Made by a program: the position numbers and the translations under genes | Assembly: GCA_016209715.1 (NCBI GenBank) | Contig: JACQVP010000066.1 | Location: 1 to 37,925, forward strand | DNA from: Candidatus Omnitrophota bacterium | GTDB lineage: Bacteria; Omnitrophota; Omnitrophia; Omnitrophales; Omnitrophaceae | DNA length: 37,925 nt | Reading direction: 5' to 3' | Notes under the pieces: model-generated | Seen by the model: only the letters and a program-made list of their open reading frames with translations | What the model was told of the DNA's origin: nothing | The model's database searches: none | Shown here: positions 24,686 through 33,700 of the stretch, piece after piece | Position numbering within the stretch: the stretch's first letter is position 1 | Layout of the letters: each line of letters begins with the position of its first letter

Positions 24686-26368
24686 TCACTCCTCGGCGCG
24701 AAGGTATTCGATGTTGTGAAACGGCCCGCCCAGGACGGTCGGCCGCAGACTGCGGAACCGGTCGCGGATCGCGTAGACCACCTTGGGAAGGACGGTATAA
24801 ATCATCGGCAATTCCCGAGCCGCGATCAACTGCCATTCCTCGTATCGCGCGCGTCTCTCCCGAGGGTCCAGCACTCCCACCGCCTCCTCGAAAATCAAAT
24901 CCACCTTCCGCTCCCATTCCGAGGGACTGTCCTTCGCCTCCGGGTTCCAAAAATGGAGACTCCCGCTCGATTTCCACACATTCACGCCAAAGTGCGGATC
25001 TACCTCTCCGGTCAATCCCAAAATCAGCGCCTCCCAGTCCTTCGTGGCCACCAGCTTGTTGACCAACGAGTTGAATTCGATGGGCTGAAGATGAACCTGA
25101 ATCCCGATCCTCGCCAAATCCTCGCGGACCATCCCGGCCATCTGCATCCGGTCGGGGTTTTCAGTATTCGTCATGAGCAGGAACTCTACGCGCCTGCCCT
25201 CCCGGTCCTCCAGCCAGCCATCCCCGTCCCGATCGGCGAACCCCTCCCCTTCCAGCAGTTGTCGCGACGCCTCCAGATCCCGGTCGTAGCAGGGCGGCAA
25301 TCCCGAGTAAAAGACCACGTTCGCCGGGCTCAGAGGCGAGCATTGCACTTCGCCGAGGCCGTTGTAAACGATGTCGATCATGGCGTCGCGGTCGAGCGCC
25401 CGCGCCACCGCCTCTCTGAAGACCCGGCTCCGGAACCATTGCCTCTTGACCGGGTCCGCGGCGCCCTGATTGAAGGCCATAAAATTTGATCCCGGCGCGG
25501 CCCCCAAATCCGTCAGCCTAAAACCGCCTTGCCTCTGCCGCGGGCTCAAAAGAGGAAAATCCCCGCCGGCCAGCTGATACACGTCCGTTTCGCCCTCCAG
25601 AAATTTCAACAGGCGTCCGTCCGAACTCGGAACGATGATCATCACGATTCTGGCCAGATACGGCAGGGCCTTCCCTTCCCGGTCCCGGCCCCAATATCGC
25701 TCGTTTCGGACCAGTTCGATCCTTTCCCCGGGGCGATAGCGGGCCAATTTGAAAGGCCCGGTCCCGATAAGGTCCTCAGGGTCCGTGTCGACGCCCCAAG
25801 TGCTTTGAAACGATCCTTGCGCCACTGCCTTTTCGAGGGCATGGCGCGGATAAATCGATTGAGTGAGGGCGAGCAAAAGAGGCGCGAAACGCTTGGGAAG
25901 CCTGAATTGTACGGTGTGTGGGCCGGCGGCCGAGACTTCGATGGGTTTGCCGTCGAGCAGGAAGACGTCCCGGGCCGGCGTGATGATTTTCGGATTGTAG
26001 ATGAGGTCCCGGAAGGTGAAAACCACATCGCCGGATGTGAACGGCCGGCCGTCGAACCACGTCACGTCGCGGCGGAGGCGAAAGGTCCACAACAATCCTT
26101 CCGCGTCGGCCTCCCAGGATTCGGCCAGGCGCCCCTCGATTTCCCCGGTTTCCGTGTTGAGCCGGGTCAAACCCTCAAAAAGGAAACCCGTCACCTGCGT
26201 GGTGGTGGTCTCCTGGGCGATCAGCTCGTTGAATGATTTCGGTTCGGCGGCGGCGGCGATGACCAGGGTGTCTCGCACCGAGGCCGCGCGGGCCGGTAAA
26301 GGAACGGAATAGAATAAAAAAAAGGAAAGGGTGAGCCCTGCGGTTAGGCGGCGCCTGTCCTCACCCAA
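24686..26368 (-). CDS. Peptide ABC transporter substrate-binding protein, OppA-like (family 5)
   Basis: The extracytoplasmic binding protein that captures the transporter's solute. Motifs EGLTRLNTETGEIEGRLAESW and WTFRLRRDVTWFDGRPFTSGDVVFTF mark solute-binding protein family 5. The protein begins with a signal peptide (LTAGLTLSFFLFYSVPLPARA, cleavage near ARA-AS). The ORF track's first 67 residues are an Arg/Pro-rich artefact running through secG, so I start at the TTG at 26368 (560 aa), which overlaps the secG stop by 8 bp. No ATG or GTG lies between secG and the signal peptide. The exact start is uncertain. No lipobox is seen, so the protein is probably periplasmic and soluble. Confidence 0.87.
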   Translation of the reverse strand: MGEDRRRLTAGLTLSFFLFYSVPLPARAASVRDTLVIAAAAEPKSFNELIAQETTTTQVTGFLFEGLTRLNTETGEIEGRLAESWEADAEGLLWTFRLRRDVTWFDGRPFTSGDVVFTFRDLIYNPKIITPARDVFLLDGKPIEVSAAGPHTVQFRLPKRFAPLLLALTQSIYPRHALEKAVAQGSFQSTWGVDTDPEDLIGTGPFKLARYRPGERIELVRNERYWGRDREGKALPYLARIVMIIVPSSDGRLLKFLEGETDVYQLAGGDFPLLSPRQRQGGFRLTDLGAAPGSNFMAFNQGAADPVKRQWFRSRVFREAVARALDRDAMIDIVYNGLGEVQCSPLSPANVVFYSGLPPCYDRDLEASRQLLEGEGFADRDGDGWLEDREGRRVEFLLMTNTENPDRMQMAGMVREDLARIGIQVHLQPIEFNSLVNKLVATKDWEALILGLTGEVDPHFGVNVWKSSGSLHFWNPEAKDSPSEWERKVDLIFEEAVGVLDPRERRARYEEWQLIAARELPMIYTVLPKVVYAIRDRFRSLRPTVLGGPFHNIEYLRAEE

Positions 26369-26834
26369 CTTTTTCAGAAGCGGCGGGGGCCGGCGCTTCC
26401 TGCGGCGCGGCGGGTTCGGATGAAACCTGCGTTTCCTGGCCAGGCACGCCTGCCGGCACGAACGGGGCGGATTCCTCCCCTTCACCGGTCTTGGCGGCCT
26501 GCTCGGCCTTGATTTTCTCGAGGACTTCCCGGATCTTCTGGACGTCCACCTTTTGTCCGGCGGCAGCACCGGGCCTGGCGGGACCGAAAAGCGACCGGCT
26601 GCGGCGGGCCTGCAGGATGTCCAGCGAAATGCAGGTGATCAAGAAAACAATGGCCATGACGGAGGTCGCCTTGGACAAAAAATCAGCGGTCTTGGTGCCG
26701 AATACCGTTTGCACCCCGGACTGCGAAAAGGATGCGCCGGAGAGCCCGTGGCCCCGGCCTACCTGCAACAGGATCACCAAAATCAGCGTGAGACAGGCCA
26801 TGATATGAAAGAATACGAGGATCGCGTTCAACAC
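26361..26834 (-). CDS. secG: Preprotein translocase subunit SecG
   Basis: SecG is a small membrane subunit of the SecYEG channel. The two helices are at about residues 3-23 and 57-75, separated by the family loop with GRGHGLSGASFSQSGVQTVFG. At 157 aa it is longer than usual: an Ala/Pro/Glu-rich tail of about 75 residues follows the second helix. The start is GTG at 26834 with GAGGG upstream (TTG one codon later is possible). tpiA-secG is a common pair and the gap is 1 nt. Confidence 0.94.
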   Translation of the reverse strand: MLNAILVFFHIMACLTLILVILLQVGRGHGLSGASFSQSGVQTVFGTKTADFLSKATSVMAIVFLITCISLDILQARRSRSLFGPARPGAAAGQKVDVQKIREVLEKIKAEQAAKTGEGEESAPFVPAGVPGQETQVSSEPAAPQEAPAPAASEKVG

Positions 26835-26835
26835 G

Positions 26836-27615
26836 TTAGGCGCCCTCTTTTACGGTGTCGTGAGTGGATTCATTGACGATTTGCACGAAAGATTCCGCCT
26901 TCAAAGAGGCCCCCCCGACCAGAGCGCCGTCCACGTCCGGCAGCCGCATCAATTCCTGCGTGTTGTCCGGCTTGACGCTCCCCCCGTAAAGGATACGCAA
27001 TTCCCCGGCCACGGACTCGCCGAAGAGCTCCTTCAGAAGGCCCCGCACGAAAGCGTGCATTTCCTCGGCCTGCGCCGGGGTCGCCGTCCGGCCGGTGCCG
27101 ATGGCCCAAACCGGCTCGTAAGCGATCACGACTTTTTCCATTTCCTCGGGGGTAAAACCCGCGAAACTCCCGCGGACCTGTCCGCGTACGACTTCCTGGG
27201 CGCGCCCGTCCTCGCGCTCGGCCAGGGTCTCGCCGACACAGACGATCGGGATGAGATTGAATTTCACCGCCGCCTTGGCCTTCCTATTAATCAGCTCGTC
27301 CGACTCCTGAAAGTAGGCGCGGCGTTCGGAGTGGCCCAGGATGACGTAGCGGCATCCCAGGTCCTTCAGCATGAGCGGGGAAATTTCGCCCGTGTATGCC
27401 CCCTCGGTTTCGAAATGCATGTCCTGCGCCCCCAGGTCGACCACCGATTCATTGACCAGTTGAGAGACGACCTGCAGCGCGGTGAACGGCGGGCAGATGA
27501 CCACGTCGGCGTCGGAGAACTTGGAAAGTCCGGCCTTGATGCTGTTAACCAGGTTCGCGGCCTCCGGCACGGTCTTGAACATTTTCCAGTTGCCGGCAAT
27601 CAGCTTCTTTCTCAC
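26836..27615 (-). CDS. tpiA: Triosephosphate isomerase
   Basis: Interconverts dihydroxyacetone phosphate and glyceraldehyde-3-phosphate. Catalytic residues are Lys11 (GNWKM), His95 (GHSERR) and Glu167 (AYEPVWAIGTG); the C-terminal phosphate-binding GGSVKPDN is present, with 259 aa in all. The start is GTG, supported by AAGGAGG 5 nt upstream. pgk-tpiA-secG is a standard bacterial order. Confidence 0.98.
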   Translation of the reverse strand: MRKKLIAGNWKMFKTVPEAANLVNSIKAGLSKFSDADVVICPPFTALQVVSQLVNESVVDLGAQDMHFETEGAYTGEISPLMLKDLGCRYVILGHSERRAYFQESDELINRKAKAAVKFNLIPIVCVGETLAEREDGRAQEVVRGQVRGSFAGFTPEEMEKVVIAYEPVWAIGTGRTATPAQAEEMHAFVRGLLKELFGESVAGELRILYGGSVKPDNTQELMRLPDVDGALVGGASLKAESFVQIVNESTHDTVKEGA

Positions 27616-27620
27616 CTCAG

Positions 27621-27627
27621 CCTCCTT
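27621..27627 (-). promoter_or_regulatory. Strong ribosome binding site for the GTG start of tpiA
   Basis: AAGGAGG on the minus strand, 5 nt before the GTG at 27615. It lies directly against the pgk stop codon and decides the non-ATG start. Confidence 0.8.
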
Positions 27628-28824
27628 TTAAGAATGTTTCGCGGCCGCCTCATTTTCGAGCAACGCCGCGACGCCCGGGAGGACCTTTCCCTCGAGAAAT
27701 TCGAGGGACGCGCCTCCGCCCGTGGAAATATGGGACATCTTGTCTTCCAAATCAAACACCTTGATCGCGCTGGCCGTGTCGCCGCCGCCGATCACGCTGA
27801 CCGCGCCGGAATCGGCAATGGCCTGGGCCACCGCCCGGCTGCCGCCGGCGAAATTTTTCCATTCGAACACTCCCACCGGGCCGTTCCAGAGCACCATCTT
27901 GGCGGCGCCTATTTCCCGGCGGAAAAGCTCGACCGTCCGGGGCCCGATGTCGAGCCCCATCCAGCCGTCTTCAATTTTATCGACGGTCTTGAACTTCGCC
28001 GTCTCGCTGAAAGAATCCGCGACGACATGATCGACCGGGAGGACAATTTTCACTTTGCATTGAGCCGCCTTCCCGAGGATGCCCTCGGCGATGGCCATTC
28101 CCGGCTGATCGAGCTTTGAGCTGCCAATCGGGATCCCCTGCACTTTGAGAAAGGTGTACGCCATGCCGCCGCCGATGAGCAAGCAGTCGACTTTGGCAAG
28201 CAGGTTCTCGATGACTTTGATCTTGTCCGAAACCTTCGATCCGCCGAGGATGGTGACAAACGGACGTTCCGGCCGGGTCACCACGCGCGTGAGATAATCG
28301 ATTTCCTTGGCCAAAAGCAGGCCGCTCACGGCCGGCAAATAGCGGGTCACGCCGTCGACGGAGGCATGAGCGCGATGGGCGGCACCGAAGGCGTCGTCCA
28401 CGTAAACCTCGCCGAGCGAGGCCAATTCCTTGGCAAACGAGGGGTCATTCTTTTCCTCTTCCGCGTGATAGCGGAGATTTTCCAGCAAAACGACCTCCCC
28501 TTCCTTCATCGCTAAGACTTCCCCCTTGACCGCTTCCCCGACACAGTCCCCGAGCAGCCGCACCGGCCTCGACAAAAGTTCTCCCAATCGGATGGCCGCC
28601 GGCTTCATGCTGCAGGATGCGTCCTTGCCCTTGGGCCTTCCGAGATGGGACATGAGCACGAGTTTGCCTCCCTGGGCCAGGATATAACGAAGGGTGTCCA
28701 GCGTCTTCACGATCCTGGCGTCGTCGGTGATTTTTCCCTGCGGGTCCAGAGGCACGTTGAAATCCACCCTCGCCAGGACGCGCTTTCCCGTGAGATCGAT
28801 ATCTTTGACGGTTTTCTTATTCAT
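27628..28824 (-). CDS. pgk: Phosphoglycerate kinase
   Basis: Transfers phosphate between 1,3-bisphosphoglycerate and ADP. The 398-aa protein has DFNVPLD (about 23-29), SHLGRPKG, the lid motif GPVGVFEWKNFAGGS and the nucleotide-binding GGGDTASAIK. Its ATG lies within the last codons of pckG (8-bp overlap) with no clear ribosome site, so it probably depends on translation of pckG. Confidence 0.98.
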   Translation of the reverse strand: MNKKTVKDIDLTGKRVLARVDFNVPLDPQGKITDDARIVKTLDTLRYILAQGGKLVLMSHLGRPKGKDASCSMKPAAIRLGELLSRPVRLLGDCVGEAVKGEVLAMKEGEVVLLENLRYHAEEEKNDPSFAKELASLGEVYVDDAFGAAHRAHASVDGVTRYLPAVSGLLLAKEIDYLTRVVTRPERPFVTILGGSKVSDKIKVIENLLAKVDCLLIGGGMAYTFLKVQGIPIGSSKLDQPGMAIAEGILGKAAQCKVKIVLPVDHVVADSFSETAKFKTVDKIEDGWMGLDIGPRTVELFRREIGAAKMVLWNGPVGVFEWKNFAGGSRAVAQAIADSGAVSVIGGGDTASAIKVFDLEDKMSHISTGGGASLEFLEGKVLPGVAALLENEAAAKHS

Positions 28825-30616
28825 GGGATTTGAGACGGTCCTTGAGGTCGTTCAATTCTTGACGGAGCGCAGCCGGCAAACGGTCGCCAATCTTCCCGTA
28901 AAATTCTTCAATTTCCGCGACCTCCTGAAGCCAGCCTTCCCGGTCCACGGCCAGGAGCTGCGCCGCGGCGGAAGAAGGCAAATTGAGGCCCGACAGGTCG
29001 ATCGCTCCGGGTGCCGGCAAATAGCCGATCGTGGAATCGACCGCTCCGGCCGCACCTTTGGTCCGCTCGACAATCCAGCGCAGCACGCGGATGTTTTCGC
29101 CGAATCCGGGCCACAGGAAGTCCCCGTTCTGGTCCCGGCGGAACCAATTGACGTGAAAGATTTTCGGGGCGTGTTGCAGGCGTTTGCCGACGGTGAGCCA
29201 GTTCTGAAAATAATCTCCGACATGATAACCGCAAAACGGGAGCATCGCCATGGGGTCCCGCCGGGTGACCCCGGTCGGTCCTTGCGCGGCGGCCGTCGTT
29301 TCAGAGGCCATCGAGGAACCGATGAATGTCCCATGCTGCCAGTTCTTGGATTCATATACGAGCGGGGCCAGGCGGGAGCGGCGGCTGCCGAAAACGATGG
29401 CGCTGATCGGAACGCCGCGCGGATTCTGCCATTCCCGCGAGATGCTGGGGCATTGGGCCGCCGGGGCCGTAAAACGGGCGTTGGGATGCGCGGCCTTGGA
29501 CGGGGACGCTGGCGTCCAGGTCTTGCCCCGCCAGTCTAACGCTTCGGCCGGGGGCTCTTCATCCATGCCCTCCCACCACACCGTGCCGTCCGGCTTCTTG
29601 GCGACATTGGTGTAAATGCTGTTTTTCTGAATGGTGCGCATGGCATTGGGATTGGATTTATAGCTGGTCCCAGGCGCCACGCCGAAAAAACCGGCTTCCG
29701 GATTGACTGCCCACAGTCTTCCGTCTTCCCCCACCCGCATCCAGGCAATGTCATCGCCCACCGTCCAGACCCGGTAGCGCGACTGCGATTCGGGCGGGAT
29801 CAGCATGGCAAGATTGGTCTTGCCGCATGCGCTCGGAAATGCCGCCGCCACGTAGGTCACGTTTCCGGCGGGATCTTCCAGGCCGAGAATCAGCATGTGC
29901 TCCGCCAGCCAGCCCTCGTGTTTGCCCAAATAGCTCGCGATGCGGAGGGCCAGGCACTTCTTCCCGAGCAAGGCGTTGCCGCCGTAGCCCGATCCGACGC
30001 TCCAGATGGTGTTGTCTTGGGGAAAATGGCAAATATAGCGGCGATTGACATCGAGATCGGCAAGACCGTGAAGGCACCGGGTAAAATCGTTGGACTCTCC
30101 CAGCGTTTGCCAGGCGATATTGCCCATTCGGGTCATGATGCGCATGTTGAGCACCACATACACGCTGTCCGTGACTTGGACGCCGACTTTCGAAAACGGC
30201 GAGCCGGCAGGCCCCATCACGAAAGGCACGACGTAAAGAGTGCGGCCGGCCATGGAACCCTTGAAAATTTCACGAAGCTTGGCATATGCCTCGGAGGGCT
30301 CCATCCAATTGTTGGTGGGGCCGACATCTTCTTTTTGGGGAGTGCAAATAAAGGTGAGGTGTTCGGTGCGGGCAACGTCGTCTTCATGACTGCGGTGGAA
30401 ATAACAGCCCGGAAGCTTCGCTTGATTGAGCGGCTCGAGCGCCCCGGTACGCACGGCGAGCTCGGTGAGGCGGACACTCTCCTCTTCGCTCCCGTCGCAC
30501 CAATAAACGCTCGCCGGTTCGCACAAAGACGACATCTCCTCCACCCAGGCCTTGACCAGGGGATTGGGAGACGCATTCAAATGTTTCTCTGCTGTCATGT
30601 TCGGTGGGAATGGCAT
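28817..30616 (-). CDS. pckG: Phosphoenolpyruvate carboxykinase (GTP)
   Basis: Interconverts oxaloacetate + GTP and phosphoenolpyruvate + CO2 + GDP. It is the entry to gluconeogenesis, or an anaplerotic/fermentative step run in reverse. The 599-aa protein carries the GTP-type P-loop with active-site Cys, FPSACGKTNLAM (about 260-271), the metal-binding GDDIAWM (about 287-293) and GPTNNW (about 99-104), which separate it from the ATP-dependent PckA family. Start: Met1 or Met7; neither has a good ribosome site, and the conserved sequence begins only around residue 18. It is the first gene after the 30617-30708 gap. Confidence 0.97.
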   Translation of the reverse strand: MPFPPNMTAEKHLNASPNPLVKAWVEEMSSLCEPASVYWCDGSEEESVRLTELAVRTGALEPLNQAKLPGCYFHRSHEDDVARTEHLTFICTPQKEDVGPTNNWMEPSEAYAKLREIFKGSMAGRTLYVVPFVMGPAGSPFSKVGVQVTDSVYVVLNMRIMTRMGNIAWQTLGESNDFTRCLHGLADLDVNRRYICHFPQDNTIWSVGSGYGGNALLGKKCLALRIASYLGKHEGWLAEHMLILGLEDPAGNVTYVAAAFPSACGKTNLAMLIPPESQSRYRVWTVGDDIAWMRVGEDGRLWAVNPEAGFFGVAPGTSYKSNPNAMRTIQKNSIYTNVAKKPDGTVWWEGMDEEPPAEALDWRGKTWTPASPSKAAHPNARFTAPAAQCPSISREWQNPRGVPISAIVFGSRRSRLAPLVYESKNWQHGTFIGSSMASETTAAAQGPTGVTRRDPMAMLPFCGYHVGDYFQNWLTVGKRLQHAPKIFHVNWFRRDQNGDFLWPGFGENIRVLRWIVERTKGAAGAVDSTIGYLPAPGAIDLSGLNLPSSAAAQLLAVDREGWLQEVAEIEEFYGKIGDRLPAALRQELNDLKDRLKSHE

Positions 30617-30642
30617 ATTAATTAATAATCTTAAAGCATGTA

Positions 30643-30671
30643 CATATATCAGAGGATCTATAGCGCGTCAA
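30643..30671 (-). promoter_or_regulatory. Predicted sigma-70-type promoter for the pckG-pgk-tpiA-secG unit
   Basis: On the minus strand, TTGACG (30671-30666), a spacer of exactly 17 nt, then TATATG (30648-30643), with an extended -10 TG one base upstream. The leader to the pckG ATG would be about 20 nt. It is the best promoter match I found by eye and sits in the only gap between the giant gene and pckG. Confidence 0.6.
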
Positions 30672-30708
30672 TGCCAAAGTTAGCGGGGCAGACGATATAC
30701 GGCGAGAA

Positions 30709-33700
30709 TCAGGCGGCGCGGCCGACCGCTTCCGCTTCCTCTTTGGCGCGGAGGAAGGAGGCGACAAATCCCTGGATATTGAGCCGCACCGTGCCCTCCA
30801 GCAAATCAAATTGGTCCGCCAAGAACCGGGTCCGGTCATCGTCCTCAATGAACCGGCGCAGTTTTTCCGGGCTGGAACGCACCGCCAGCGCTTCCTCATC
30901 GCCGAGCGAGGCCAGCCGAATGAGAACGACCAGCGCCGCCGTATAGGCCAGGATTTGAAGCCGCCGGCTCGGCAAGCGCCCGATCTCCGCCATCAGGGTG
31001 TTGAATTGCTGCGGGATCGCCTCCGCCCCGAGATCAGCCGTGAAGGCGAAAGCGGGGCTCTCTCCGAGGCCGCGCTTCACGACTTTTTCCAGCGCCCCCC
31101 GCAAATTCAAACGATCATAGAGCTGGGTCGAGAGCTGGGGGAAGGCCTTCCATTCGGCGCGCTTCAACGGCTGGCTCTTTTCATGCAGGACCTCCAATCT
31201 TTGAATGAAGGGCGCGAAACGAGCCAAAACGCCCAGCACGATTTCGATGTCCGATTCGGGATGATTGATGGCGAGGACCAGCCGCCGGCCTCGGTCGCCG
31301 GCTTGAAGCGCCGCCAGGGCCCCGTCCAATCGGGACTCAAACACGGCCAGCTTGCCTTCATCCAGGTCCCGGATCATTTCCGCCAGCCGTTCATCCGCCA
31401 AATCCACAGTCTGCACTGCCATTCCGAGGACCCGGCTCCGGATACTGACCGCTAATCCTTCTATCTCCCGCGGTTGGATCACGCCCTCATCCAGCGAGGC
31501 TTGAAAATACCCTTTCAATTCACGATCCCAATCTTCCGAGACGAGAAATTGGAGGATCGCTTCCGTGGTTTCCAGGGCGTGAATGGCCGCCCGCACGCGA
31601 TCCGCGTCCGCTTCGAGGGCTCGGTCGAGAGCCTGGAATCGTTTTTCGAAATATTCCCGGTACATTCGCTCGGCTTGGCTTATTCTCTCCTCCGGGGAAC
31701 CCGTCTGAGCATTGAGATAATCCGCCAGCTCCCGGGGAGGCATAACCTCCGCTAACTCCGCTGAAACGTCGATGCCGGGCTCCGTGAGCTCCTCACCGGC
31801 GGAGGCCGCGCGGGGCGCGTTTCCCGACTCCAGCCATAAGTCCGCTTCGCTGGACTCATCCGTGTCCGGCATTGAACTTTGGGTCACCGGCTCGCCTTTT
31901 TGCCGTTCACGCTCGCGATCCACTCTCAATTGTTCGACGTAGGAGGAGAGGCCATCCAGCACTTCCGATCTGCTCCCCGCCCGGAAAATTCGTTTCAATT
32001 CTTCTACTGAACCGTACTCGGCGAAATAGGCCATTTCCTCTTTTCCGCCGCCGTTCCGGGACAGTTCCGCGATGATTTTGTCACTGAGATTTTTATCCGC
32101 GGCCAGTCCGGTCAATTTGAGAAGGGCGGCGACAAAGGTCTCGGTGACCTCGCGCCGGATCGCGTTCACGGTTCCATAGTCCCCTTTGATCCGTGCCAGG
32201 ACTTCGAAGAGGGGCTGAATATAGTCCTCCGCGCGGCTTTGCGGTTGGGCCTGGATGACTTGCCTCACCAAAAGCCCGCCTTCCGCCACGGCCGATGAGG
32301 CGTGCGAACCTTTCACATTCACCCGGGCCAGGCCTCGAATGACCACCCGTGCCGCCTCCTCCCGCTCTGCCGCGCTCATTTTCGGATACACCAAACCCAG
32401 CGAGTGCCATAAAATCGCGCGCACTTTGTCCCAGGCGGCCTTTCGATTACTTTCTTGAACGGGGGTTCGCTCCGACGCCTCAAGAATGACCGGAACCAGC
32501 TCCCGCACGGCGCCTTCGTCCAAACCGGGAAGTTTTGCCTTGAGCACCTTGTCGATATAAAAGCGGCCGTTCACCGCGTCCTGACGCACGCCCGCCACGC
32601 CTTCCAGTTCGCGGATCAGGTCCCGCGGATCCATCGCCTGATATTGGTTCAAATCTCTCCCGACGGAAGAAGCGGAAGGAGCGGCGGACTGTGCCATCCA
32701 CAGCGACGCGTCCGCATCGCCTTCCTTGGCGGCCCCGGGAGCGCTCAATCCGCCCGGGACCTCTTTCGCCGCTTCCAGCAAAAGCTGTTCACGGTACTCC
32801 CCGATGGCCTGCGGTATTCGAGCGGGATCGGCCTTCAAAATTCTCCGCAGTTCGGCCAAATCGCCGTAATGAGAGAACAAAAGCCGGAATTCCCTGTTCC
32901 TTTCCACCCAAATCTCTAAAAACTCACTCAGCGCTTTCCCGGCATCATCCGGAGTTCGCGCACCCACCGGCGCTTGCCACTCCCCGCCCGAGCTCCGTCG
33001 AAGGGCCTCTAAAAGAGCCCAGCGGAGCCGGTCGATTTCATTCGCCGACTGCACTTTGGCCGCCGCGTCCGGACGGATATCTTTCAACGCTTCCAAGATT
33101 GCATTTTCGACTCCTTCCAGCTGGGCGACCTCGATCCGCTGAATCACGGGGCGCAGAGCGTCGGCGATCATCGCGTACGAAGCCAAGGGATGATTCGAGA
33201 TCGCTTCGCTGTCGAGGCGCGTTCTCTGCATGGCCCTCATCAGGGCATTCGCGGCGACCGGGAGCTCGTCGGACGAGACCCGGCCGGCGATTTCCTTCAC
33301 GACGGTCGACAATCCCCCGCGGCTCCGGTTGCCCAAAGCTGAAAATTCGTCATAGCTGTCCAGCGCCTCAAGAACATCTCCCAACATAGGCCCCAGGTCC
33401 CCGGTTTCCGTCTGACGGCTGAGGTCCACCAAGGATTGAACGATCCGAAAACGAAGGGACCCTTGCGGCTCGTCAACGCCTTTCAGGGACTTGAAACGGG
33501 CAAGCGCTTCCGCCACCCGAATCCTTTCCGGATAATCACGGCCAAGCGACGCGGCTGAACCGCCCCCCGCCATCCAGAGCTCATCGCCGGCATTGGGAAC
33601 GTCATCCGGCACTTCGGCGCCCGGCACGGAGACCGCCTTTGCAGCCGCCCTCTCCGCAATTCCCTGCAGTTGTTGCGCATACCGCGCAAGTCCCCCGGAG

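Noticed and set aside
26369-26569. Extension of the OppA-like protein into secG
   Set aside because: An Arg/Pro-rich out-of-frame reading of the SecG tail that would hide the signal peptide.
30900-30965. Hydrophobic stretch near residues 2313-2330 of the giant protein as a membrane helix
   Set aside because: It is short and broken by Tyr, Thr and Arg, and looks like a buried amphipathic helix rather than a membrane span.
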